The notes below the pieces were generated by a model. It did not search any database and was not told the DNA's origin. It saw only the letters and a list, made by a program, of their open reading frames with translations. This document shows positions 25,632 through 36,100 of a stretch of 64,000 bases of DNA, one piece after another (position 1 is the first letter of the stretch; each line of letters opens with the position of its first letter). The position numbers were made by a program, and so were the translations under genes. Source of the DNA: Pelodera strongyloides. Taxonomy: Eukaryota; Nematoda; Chromadorea; Rhabditida; Rhabditidae. Where the stretch lies: NCBI GenBank assembly GCA_036852015.1, contig JAANDG010000077.1, positions 186,001 to 250,000 of the forward strand. Reading direction: 5' to 3'.

Positions 25632-25872
25632 ATGGGGTTTGCAAGTATGCCCGATTTTCCTTGCAAGTATCGAAAAATTTACCGTATCTTGGCACTACAC
25701 GAGAATATCTACAGGCCAGTTTTACGACCGATCGCCACGGGACCAATTGTTCAACAAAAGTGTCGTTGATGGCGGATTTTCTACAGTGCGGATGTGTCAA
25801 AAAAGCACGCGATTTTGCGAATTGATACTTGCAAGGAAAACTCGCGGTTTTTGGCATACTTGCAAACCCCAT
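25632..25872. mobile_element. MITE, family C (ATGGGGTTT ends)
   Basis: Inverted termini ATGGGGTTTGCAAGTATGCC / GGCATACTTGCAAACCCCAT are perfect over 20 bp. The inner block TTGGCACTACACGA is shared with the copy at 35256. It is 241 bp and non-coding. A different superfamily from the TTAA elements. Confidence 0.85.
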
Positions 25873-26931
25873 TATCCTATTTTATACGTAGGTTCTTAAA
25901 CTGAAGTCTTGAAGAGCAGCGGCGGGCCACTTTTTTGCGTGCATGAGCGGCGTGATATCACGCGGTAGTGACGCCGCAATCTCGCCGCATGCACGCCGAT
26001 TAGGCGCTGTGCTCTTTAGAATACGAATGTGCATACAATTTAGTTTGTTATTTTTTTTTCTTAAATTCTGAGAAAGACACCTTTCATGAAAACAGGGTAT
26101 TAACAAAAAAAAGATACAAAATAAAAACAGAAAAAAAAACCGAATGTAAATAACAGTCTGTTTGTTTACAGTTTACGATTCTGTACCGTATAATTACAAC
26201 TTCAAAAAAAAAGAGTCTGTTTGAAAATCAACTATTTGGTACATTGATCTACACAAAAAAAAAACAAGTAAAAACGGACCAAAGAAAGCCATCGAACGGT
26301 GAAGAATACATTTAGAATGTCACTAAACAATTACACACAACTATGCATGAGAAAAACTCAAAACTCCGTTATGTTACAAAACGGGACGCGATCGGGCAAA
26401 TATCGCGAGTTTGCCCGAGATAATCGGGCACATATCGGGGTATCCCTTCCCTATGTAACTCTTTTTTCGGGGCGGCCTAGAAGTATATCTATACAGAAAC
26501 ACTCCGACTACCTCGCGTGTCTGTGTATTAATGCACACCATTTTTCACATTTATTTTGACAGACATGCAACTTTTTTTTAACGAACTATGAACTATTTTA
26601 TTCTTCACAGAGCTAGTTAGTTATGTTACCAAGAATTACCGTAGTTTCAGGATTTCAGCCAAGACCTAGACCATTTCTTTTGTTTTCTTCAACTAACACG
26701 TTGAACTTTAACTGTGTGGACTCGAAAATTCTAAAACTCTTTCAAAAACTTATCTTTCTCGAACGTTCACTCCCTTCATTCAACATACCTAAACATACGG
26801 TGACACTTGCAATTAGAGTTTTTTCACCAAAAACGTTACGAAACAGCAATAATTATCCAAAAGCAAGGTTCTAATTAAACGAGAGACAGTGCGGATATAA
26901 GAGAGCCTAGAGTGGGCGGTGCTTAACAGGC

Positions 26932-26939
26932 TTTATATA
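26932..26939 (+). promoter_or_regulatory. TATA box of the sulfotransferase gene
   Basis: TTTATATA, preceded by GGGCGG at about 26914 and placed about 137 nt before ATG 27076. Transcription would start near 26962. Position and composition support a core promoter. Confidence 0.55.
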
Positions 26940-27075
26940 GGCCTAAGTAGGAGCTATCCTTACAGTTGCTTCATTCAGAAGTGTCTACAGTATCTATTGC
27001 TTAAAGTTGCTACAGTACCCAGAAGACTACAGTACTCCAATACCGTATACGATCTCTAAAGCATACTGTACCAAG

Positions 27076-27799
27076 ATGTCTTACTTGAGCGTCTCACGAC
27101 AGAATCCCCTACGTCTGAAACTTCTACAACTTGACGAAAGTGAGCTGCCGTCGACAACACCACCATGCACACCGATCGCGAAAACACCGACCCCAGTCTT
27201 TAGAAAGGTAGACTTTTCATGACCTACGGATATGTCATATTAATTTAAAGCGAAGTACCGGCCGGTTTTTGAAACACATCGAGTGCAACATCATTCCTAT
27301 GCAGCTCATGGAAATGAACTTAAATTAGAATAAAAAATCGAGCTAAATTCGAGTAAATGAACATAAATACGTAAGAATTCAGTCGTTCACGATGCGTTTC
27401 AAAAAGCGGCCGGTATTTCGCTTTAATGTAATTGGTGAGTACGTAAATATGAAGTTGTTTTGAAGCATAGACAAACAGTGATAGGAATAGTAGATGCATA
27501 TCATATAGGAAATACCAATCGCGGGCAATTGTAAAGTTTTCTAGAATCATTGTGTAGAAATGCCTCACAATGTCAGTGTTAGTGCCCAGTAATACAGAGA
27601 ACAAGTCAGGATTGCCCATTTGTTGATTGTTTGTAGATAGATCGACGCTTATCTGATCTGCATTGACATAGCAAGCCTCTCTGACCAGCGCTAACCAGTA
27701 TAGCCATTGCTAGAGCCAAGAGCGATTGTTGTTCGTTGTGGCGATAAGAACATGTTGAGCGGCATAATCATTGCGCGATCATGTTACCAATTGGACGGG

Positions 27800-27847
<48 letters not shown>

Positions 27848-27936
27848 CGAGAGAGAGAGAGAAAAAAGGAGGAGCTGAACGTTTACTGTATAATAACAAT
27901 GACACACAGAGAACGAGACAGATGAGGAGAGTCTGC

Positions 27937-27971
<35 letters not shown>

Positions 27972-30815
27972 GAAAGGAGAAGCTTCTTGTACAAAACCCA
28001 ACTTGACACACAGATAAACAGTCCGGAACTGGATAGCATAGCATATTGCAGCATACAATAGAATATTACAGTATAGCACATCATAGGAGGCCAGTTTTCT
28101 AGGCGCTAAGTAAGCGATTACGGTATCTCGATGTCATGTTATAGTTCCTTTCTTGTCTTACTGTACTCTGAAATACTTCTAGGGACCCGACGATGCCAGA
28201 ATCTACCAACCAGAAGGCCACCCAAAACAGTGTGTTATTGATGGAGAGATATGGCCACCAATCTTCAGCCCTGACAACGTCAGGTATGAGACTTTATGAT
28301 AAAGATGGATAGGGTGGTCTAGTAGATAAGTGCCTTATCTCGCAAGCAAGAGGTCAAAGGTTCGAATCCCCTGCGTGGACATCTGATTTTTAGAGTTTCT
28401 ATAAGATGTAAGCACTTCATTGTGCAGGACGACCGCACATAACATTGTCACTTGAAGTTACAGTAATGAGTCACATCAATAAAGAAATCTCCATTTCAGA
28501 ACTGCAAAGGCCATGTTGCCCCGTGAAGAGGACGTGTTCATCTGCACGTACCCAAAGTGCGGCACCACTTGGCTGCAACACATCGTACACCAATTGGTCA
28601 AGGAGGACAGATATACCCCTGGCGTGGGCAAAGGTATGCGAAAATCATTTCTCAGCCTTTGGGAAATAAACTTGGGATGGGGAGGAAGCTCCATAGGGAA
28701 AGAGCTCGGAATGCACGGGGCAACGTTGAATACGTTGCATTGTACCATTTTTGTTTCGTGCAGGTTGGTCTCCGCCAACACTTTAAAGACCCTGAAATAT
28801 GACCTGGGATTGTAAACCTGCCAAAAATCTAAACGTGCTTATTCTTCACAGCTTCAGTAGACGTTTAATTAGAGGGGATAATTGATCTTACCCATGTAAG
28901 GACATATTACGGACACCGTCTTTGTGACTGGAACAGTCTGACCGCTGTCTGCGCCTACAGGAACACAAACAACAACCATTCATGTTTATTCTCTATCAAC
29001 GTTGCACACTGCTTCCACGATACAACAAAGTCATGGTGTATGTCTATAGGCACAGACTTCAACGTTCTTCTCTCATGATTGCTAGCTCGGTACATATACT
29101 AATTGTCCTTCAGAAATGTGCGTGCAATCGCCGATGATTGAGAGGATGGGCGCTGCTTTCTGTGATGCAATCAATACACCAAGAATTCTGAAGACCCATT
29201 TTAACTTGATGAACGTACCGAAGTCGGATAACGCCAAGTACATCTTCTGCGTGAGAAACCCCAAGGATTGCCTTGTCAGGTTCGTTGGTTTGTTAGGAGT
29301 GGAGGGGAAGAGAGAGAGAGAGACAGAGAGAGAGAGAGAGAAAGAGAGAGATGGAGAGAGAGAGAGAGAGAGGGAGAGAGAGGCATCCTGGTAGAAAATG
29401 AAATACTTTCAGCTACTACCACCACAACCGCAACTTCAAGATCTACAACTTTGCCGAGGGTGGCTTCGACGCGTTTTTTGAGTTGTTTATCTCTGGACAG
29501 TTGGCATTCGGGGATTACTTCGATCACCTTCTCGGCTGGCTTCCCTACATCAACAACGAGAACGTGCTCTTCCTCACCTACGAGAGCATGTACAACGACC
29601 TGCACTCGGCTGTGACGATGTAAGTGGAGAGGGAGAGAGGAAGAGAGAGGGAGACAGAAGGGCAGACGAAGAAAAAAACGAGCGAGAGAGAAGAGATTGT
29701 GATAGAGAGAGATAGCTAGTTTCATTTAGTTTCGTTATTTCAGGATCGGCCAGTTCCTCGGCGGTGACGCCGCCGAGCTCGTCGATGATAACGAGCGCCT
29801 CAATCAGGTGGTCAACGACAGCCAGCTGGACGCCATGAAAAAGAACCAGGAACGCTGGTTTCCAAGCCAGATTTTGTGAGTTTGTGGAACAGTTTTAAAT
29901 TCGCCAACTGTTTCATAGTTTTTTTTCAGTTCCAGCAAGCGTCGCTGGAAAACTCAATTTGAAGGGTTTTGTATAGTTTCGCGATTCACCTTTCTCGCGG
30001 TTTTGGCTCTAAAAATGTCACGGGCCAGATCCGAACTTTGGTTGCGTGTGTTAGAGGCGACTCGTCAGGGAGCTCGCCATCTCCTTCACTTCCCATCTTA
30101 TCTATGTGTATAGTTGCAGGCATAAGGCGGAGTTCATCCGTAAAGGCGGAAGCCGCAATTGGAAGAAATATCTGACCAAGGAGCAGAGCGAGAGACTTGA
30201 TACCGTATACAGAACCAGATGCGCTGGCACAATTGCCGAACATTGGTGGAAAGAGGAAATGGCCTGGGATGAGGAGGTACGGTAGTTGGAGCGCCAAGTT
30301 CAATACGGGTGCTTTTGCGGAAAAGTGCCCTGGACTGCAGTACACACTGGGCTATAGAAGATGTGCACACGCATATCAAAGGCATACTTGTTATGAAATT
30401 GGTGACCAGTCCTGTTCCCACATTACCAAGTTTACATCCAGTTCTATTTCTGTGTTCCGGTCGTTGTAACTATAACTATCCTCCCAGTATTGTAGCAGAA
30501 ACATTCGCAGTGTCCATGTCCAGATACAAGATACTTAGCACCAGAAATACCGTTCATTTTCAATTATCTCCTTTCTTTCAGGATCTCCAACGTCGCCTGG
30601 CCACCAGTGACTCCTCCCTTGGATCCGACGGTGAGGAGATTCACCATGAGGAGGACGAGATCACTGAGGAGCAAGAGCAGGACGAGGAGGAGGAGTCGGT
30701 GAGCAGAAGGAACTCGATCTCCTCTAATTATAAGGGATTCCTCCCTCCGCCCACCAGAATGGCCAGAAGGGGAAGCTTCAACTCCCTATCGACTGGCTAC
30801 GGTAGTGTTTGGTGA
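27076..30815 (+). CDS. Cytosolic sulfotransferase with acidic C-terminal tail, 8 exons
   Basis: Encodes a 420-aa PAPS-dependent sulfotransferase of the cytosolic SULT type, which transfers sulfate to hydroxyl or amine groups of small molecules. Exons: 27076-27207, 28183-28283, 28500-28633, 29114-29279, 29413-29619, 29744-29875, 30120-30276, 30582-30815; all GT-AG, frame kept (1263 nt with stop). The 5'-phosphosulfate loop is YPKCGTTW (95-102), with Cys where SULTs usually have Ser. The catalytic-base motif is KTH (149-151); the 3'-phosphate motifs are RNPKDCLVS (170-178) and RKGGSRNW (298-305). The last exon (344-420) is an extra tail with an acidic stretch and the basic-serine motifs RRNSIS and RRGSFNS. 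It has no signal peptide. An upstream in-frame non-ATG extension exists; ATG 27076 is the first AUG. The overall length resembles C. elegans SSU-1; orthology is inferred. The substrate is unknown. Confidence 0.93.
27245..27426. mobile_element. TTAA-type MITE, family A, in sulfotransferase intron 1
   Basis: The left end is TTAAAGCGAAGTACCGGCCGG; the right end is CCGGTATTTCGCTTTAA. It is 182 bp with inverted arms and the internal block AATCGAGCTAAATTCGAG. It begins 38 nt after the exon 1 donor. Confidence 0.88.
27805..27970. repeat. Two (AG)n microsatellites in sulfotransferase intron 1
   Basis: AG runs at about 27805-27865 and 27938-27970 separated by unique sequence. Confidence 0.9.
28307..28380 (+). 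repeat. tRNA-derived sequence in sulfotransferase intron 2
   Basis: GGTGGTCTAGTAGATAAGTGCC (A-box region) and GGTTCGAATCCCC (B box) at tRNA spacing. The ends do not form an acceptor stem. Confidence 0.5.
29311..29384. repeat. (AG)n microsatellite in sulfotransferase intron 4
   Basis: Purine run starting about 30 nt after the donor at 29280, filling half of a 133-nt intron. Confidence 0.9.
29626..29712. repeat. AG-rich tract in sulfotransferase intron 5
   Basis: Purine-rich sequence that begins within 6 nt of the donor at 29620 and fills most of a 124-nt intron. Confidence 0.8.
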
Positions 30816-30902
30816 ACACTGCACTAACCACCAACTACAGTATGTCGTAAGATATGACTATGATATTGTACAGTAGACATATGTTCAGGTACTGTAGTCC
30901 AA

Positions 30903-30908
30903 AATAAA
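30903..30908 (+). terminator. Poly(A) signal of the sulfotransferase gene
   Basis: AATAAA 88 nt after the stop codon; the only canonical hexamer close downstream. Confidence 0.6.
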
Positions 30909-31842
30909 ACGGCAGTGTAAAAAATGTCCCAGAACATAGCTTCCAGAACTTTTTTTTGTTTGGTGTAGAATGCATCAATATTGTATATTTGTTTCTTTAA
31001 TATTTACTAGACTTCCTATTTTAACCCAATTTCTGTCAATTTCTATTAATGAGTTCTTTCGTTTTGCATTTAGTGTAGTACTTTACATCTTCCGCAATTC
31101 AATCCATTACGGTCAATAATAGTCGTGTAACGTTTCCTGGTTGCTTATTTTCACCTAATATTTGTATCTAATAACTTATTTATTTTGTTTATTCTTAATA
31201 ATTCTAATAAGTGTAAGAACCAAAATACAAGTGTAGATGTGATGTACAGTGTTGTGCTATGTAATAAACTAATAATAATTGTATTAATAATAATAATAAT
31301 AATCATGTGTGCTGTGATTGTTGTAGTGAATTGGTGATAAATCATCAATGTGTCTGAATCTTGTGAATTCATCAATTCGTGAATAAATTAATGTAGTTTA
31401 TTGTTATTATGAAGTATTACTTGTACAAAAAAAACGGAAAGAAACATATGCAAGCCTAGGCCTGGATGACCATGTCGCACTGCACTATTGGTAGAAACGT
31501 AAAGCCAGCGTCCCACCTTGACGGAGTACACATACCCATACACTGTTACCCCTCCGTACATGGGTATCTTCGTATATTGGCTAGCTAATTACATAAGCCG
31601 TTCCGAAACATTACAATTACACAATATTAGACACCATCACACAGTAATACACATTATTTACATAAAAAAAGCGTGGTGGTGAAACACGAGCAATTTGCTT
31701 TAAAACACAATTTCTCATTAGGGATGGTCGTGAGGGGTTCGTTAGTTAGCTCTTAATCTAAAAAGTATCGATTTAGGTAAATACACAAAAAGTATGGAAA
31801 GTCTTGGAACAAAACAAAACGAGGTAACCGAAAAAGAAAGAT

Positions 31843-32016
31843 TTTCAAGTGGTATGGTGCGTGGCCTTAAATTTACGCTGGACAATTCTATTCCCATGTA
31901 AAGCCCAAAAACTATTGTTACATTCTGTGCCGGAAATGGCCAAGAGACACCGAAATTTGCAAATAGTGTGAATTTTGGTCCAGGCTATTCAGAAACCACG
32001 TGCTATGCCGCTTTAA
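31843..32016. mobile_element. TTAA-type MITE, family B
   Basis: The right end CCACGTGCTATGCCGCTTTAA is intact. The left end CAAGTGGTATGGTGCGTGG is diverged and has lost its TTAA. The interior shares CATTCTGTGCCGGAAATGG with the copy at 43482. Confidence 0.65.
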
Positions 32017-32291
32017 AAGAAACGCTAGAAAATTCAATATCGCTTTTCGACGACACGGGTCCTGTATGGGTTCTTGTCGTCCGTGTATCTGAAAGAAAAC
32101 CGAAATCAGAAGAATGTAGCTCAACCCGGAGGGTGCTTGCTCTAGAGAAGTGACGCGGGTTCGATTCACTCCACGACTTAAAAATTTTTTAAACATTGCT
32201 AGCTGTTGCAACTATACGTTGCAACTGGAGAAATATAGAGAATTATCTAAGAAACGTATTCTAGAACATAGTTTATTACTAATGTCTACTT

Positions 32292-32617
32292 ATGGGGTTT
32301 CCGTGTTTGCGAATCGCACATGCGAAAATGACAAACCGCTGTCCATGTTCAAGTCATTTTACATGCATGTCAACTGCCTACCGTAACCCATGCGAATCGC
32401 ACATTTGACATGGTCCTGCAGCGAAAGTGCCCCGGGCCCGTGCTATTTGGAACAGAACCGCACCAGACCCGTGCTATTTGAAATAGACCCGTACTATTTT
32501 GAAATAGATTCATACTAGATTCAAAATCGCTGCGGGACCTTGTCATTTACACTGAGTCGAACATGGACAGGCGTTTGTCATTTTCGCAAGTGCGAATCGC
32601 ATACATGGAAACCCCAT
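32292..32617. mobile_element. MITE, family C, with tandem interior
   Basis: Inverted ends ATGGGGTTTCC.. / GGAAACCCCAT plus the inner inverted block GCGAATCGCA and the further pair GACAAACGCCTGTCCATG / CATGGACAGCGGTTTGTC-like arms. The centre (about 32430-32520) holds tandem CCGTGCTATTTG units. Confidence 0.8.
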
Positions 32618-32629
32618 AATGACGCTGTT

Positions 32630-33125
32630 TACCCAATAACAGGAATTAACTACTTTATTAGAATGACAACTTATGTATAAATACCCTTGACTTAAACTAG
32701 AGAGTATGGCAACGCCTAGAGTAGAAGCTTCGGCCTATACTTGAGGTTTGGAGCCTGATCTGATTCTCCAGCATACGGTATAAGGTCCGGTTAAAACCTT
32801 GCGGTTGGCAGTCCGCGCTTCACTCGCCCTTGCATACGGTGGTCAGACCGGTTAACTCTGATACGGTTGGCAGACCGTCCCAAAACTGTCTCTACGGCTG
32901 AGCCCCAGCGGTAACGTGTGGACTTCGTGTGTGGCTGTTTGTGCGTCGCAGAGTGGTTGATCCCCCGGCGCCTGGGAATTGTTGGCTGGCAGAGTCGTGA
33001 AGAGACCCCGGCTTTCCCTGTTTTGGATTAGAAGAATCCAAGCCTATCATTGTCCTAATTGTTGTCGTTGTCTTATCTGTGTGTCAATAAATAGATTTGG
33101 GCATTGCGTTGTCATCGTTGAGCTA
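32630..33125 (+). mobile_element. Possible solo LTR
   Basis: A TATAAATA box (about 32675), two imperfect copies of a 58-bp unit (GCATACGGT...GGTTGGCAG, 32773 and 32832) and an AATAAA near 33086 are arranged as in an LTR. No flanking duplication or internal coding region was found, so the boundaries are guesses. It lies directly downstream of the DHHC stop and would form part of that gene's 3'UTR. Confidence 0.3.
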
Positions 33126-33132
33126 TTGCAGT

Positions 33133-36100
33133 TCAAATACTAGCTATGGCTGACTCTGGCGGGAATACATAGACTTCAAGACTAGGTCGACTACTGCAAG
33201 GCTTAAAATTGAGTTTTTTAATGCACAGTTTCCGAGGATCGGGTGCTTTAACTACATTGACCACTTTCATTGGCCTACCTTATATCAAAATGCATCCCGT
33301 CAGAAACGTGCGTTGGCAACGGAAACGCCCACAGACCCCATCCGAGGGCGTGCGCCAGGTTCTGCTCACTTCCCAAATTGTAGTCGGCACGAGGATCACC
33401 GCTGAAAGAACGGAATTGGTTGTACTATTAAAAAATGGCAACCCCCGAAATCTGGAGCTCGGCGCACCGTCGGTGTGTGCGTGCGTGTGCGTTCGTGTGT
33501 GCGTGTGTTTTTGTGTACGTCTGTAATAGCGCTTCGCGTTCACTACAACCGTTGGCTCGACATTACTTTCGAGAAGTGCCTAATGAATGAATTAGGAATT
33601 TTACATTTAGTATTGTGGGGTTAGGGCTTTATATGTAGTTTATTGCGCATAGCTGAACATTAAGTGAACATCCATCAATCACGCTCCATTATTCCAATTT
33701 ACATGACTTTTCCTTTTTACTAGCGCAAGGAGTAACGCAGCATGCGTTGCGTGGCACTTTTTTGCTGTTATTGCTGAATGACTTCTTATGACACACTGTT
33801 TTCAATGACAATGAATTAAAACACAACTATAGTGAAGTTTCTCAAACATTTTGTATCTAGTCTGACTCAACTTGTTTTCGACAAATTTTCTCTGTTTTGC
33901 TCTACGTTGGGGTGTAATTTACTGCAAAAGGCACTAAAGTTTCTTGGAATTACTCATATTAATAGTCTTATTCTACAGGAATTGCTTTTTACTGATAATT
34001 TATTTAATTATCTTATAATTAGTTAGCTGCAAGGCGCACCGGATAATTGGTATTTTCGCCTGTTCGCAGGTAGTTTCATTCAGCAACATTAGATTTCGAT
34101 GGTACCACAACATCTCGCCGAGGGGGTAGTATCTAAATATGGTTTATATTGAAAGTTACGAAAACCTATAAAATAAAGCGCTTCCTAAATTAAGATAAAC
34201 AAAACCCAGAGATGGTAGTCAGGCCGGGCCCATGAAAACGCTCTCCATGTCTTTAAATCGACTAACTGCTTTGGTGTTATTCTAAATTCAAAAGGCAATG
34301 AGTTGAAAGCTTGATTGATCATTTGAATGACTAATTTATTTATTATTCACCAGACGGCAATCGAGAAAAGTTTGAAGCCGTGTCATTTCGTTTGTTTGTT
34401 TTACGACCACAACCGTTTTTTCTACGTTTCGGGCGTTTCATATGTAAGTAGACCAACTTTCGCAACTCTGCAGTACAAGCTTTCTCCCTTATATAATAAG
34501 ATAACTAGGAGTTTTTCGGTGACCTCATGCAAGAAACATAAATGCGAAATTTGGAAATAAATTACCCAAAAAGCAGAATTACGACGATTCCCAAACAAAG
34601 ACAGACGAACGGGAAAAGATCTTCACGGTATTGTTGTCGGATAAAGTACCGCACGACACCTTCGAGCGAAGTTATTAACATCCTGAAGAAGAGGCGGCAA
34701 CTTATTATTATTCAGGGATAAAAGCGCCATGGGTGCGCGAAAATGTGAAGGCGCACAGGGATTTGCGAAAGCGAGCTAAAAATCCTAAAATGTGCTAAAA
34801 CACAAACGTGCGTTATTAGTTCTCTAAAAGTGCTCAAAAAGTGCGCTAAAATGCGGCACATATGCGGCAATTGGATGGCGACGACTATGTGCTATTTCGC
34901 GCTGAATTATGCGCTTTAATTTGCTAAATTAAAGGAACGCAGTCACGATATTTTCCCAATTTTTATTTAATTTTCATTAAATATATGAAGCTATGAGAAA
35001 ACATTCGATACCAATACTAATTTAGGGGAAAACAAACTCGGCGAGAGAATCACTGAGAATGGGAGTTACTCGACTACAGTAGATACGCAATTGTCCGGGC
35101 AAAGGCTCATTATAATATAATAAATACCCTGCAGTGTTAGGCAATTCTGATGTGCTGTCACTGCAGGGTATTCAGCAATCGCTTTCATTCACAATATATT
35201 GTTATCCAGTAACTCCCATTCTCAGTGAGTTATCTCCCTGAGTTCGTTTCTCTTTATGGGGTCTCGATGTATGGCAAAAATCGCCGATTTTTGCTTCCAA
35301 GTATGCCTCAAATTACCGTAGATTGGCACTACACGATAACAACTACAGACCGCCAAAAATGGTCCCGCGGCAGGTAGCCACAGGACTATTTTTTTCGAGC
35401 GTGCATAAACTGTGCATTTTCGCCTCGGCTAGTATTATTAATAGTGCATTTTCTAACTTTCAAAGGTGTATACAAAATCGTACGCGAAATGCACATTTGA
35501 TACTTGGAAGCAAAATGCGCTGTTTTTGCCATACATCGAGACCCCATTGACTTCATATTGGTACCATATTTTCCTTCACACCTTCCTATATTTAATGAAA
35601 ATCAACTAAAAACTACAAATTTATCGTGACTGCCTTCCTTTAAGTTATGTATACGTCATAACTACACACGCATTGATCATTGTCAATAAATGATTGTTCG
35701 TCGTCATCGTTAATCATGATGGTAGAGCAAAGACTTACCATAGTAGGCTGCACACTCCATACACAATGTAGAGGAAGAAGTACTTATAGTTGGCATGGTT
35801 CACACAACGGTTGATCCACGGACAGTGATGGTCAAACTGAAATAATAGTCGGGATTCGCCTTACATAGGGACAGGAACCCCGGAAGAATATCCATGCTCT
35901 GACTAAGCTGAATTGGCTAAAGCATTGGCCCGGATAACCGTTGAGGGTTCGATTCCCGCTCTACGAAGACCCAATTTTTCATTTGAAACCAAAATGTGTA
36001 AACTGATATTGAGTTGTGCTAGCCTAGACTATGTCCTCTAAAACCTCCCGGGTTCAGTATTTGATGGCCCTTTGAATGTGTCAGTAGTCTAAAGAACAAT

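Larger units (their letters stand above)
18413..26930. other. Gene-free region between IRF2BP and the sulfotransferase
   Basis: The first kilobase is probably IRF2BP 3'UTR (AATAAA at 19219 and 19393). Beyond it I see no exon chain. Contents: MITEs at 18436, 20242, 20889 and 25632; a poly-C run at 22911-22932; a tandem GTGACACACCA motif at about 21398-21437; copies of the GACGAGTTCC repeat (about 23455-23610, 24361-24420); and a tRNA-like sequence (24948-25025). Confidence 0.55.
30816..33132. other. Convergent intergenic region
   Basis: Lies between the 3' ends of the sulfotransferase and the DHHC gene. It contains the sulfotransferase poly(A) signal, AT-rich sequence with TAA trinucleotides (about 31272-31302), a family B MITE (31843-32016), a family C MITE (32292-32617) and an LTR-like block (about 32630-33125). 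No exon was found. Confidence 0.6.

Noticed and set aside
28307..28380. Functional tRNA gene
   Set aside because: A and B boxes are present here and at 12762, 15513, 24948, 35905 and 41752, but acceptor and T stems do not pair, so they are called tRNA-derived only.
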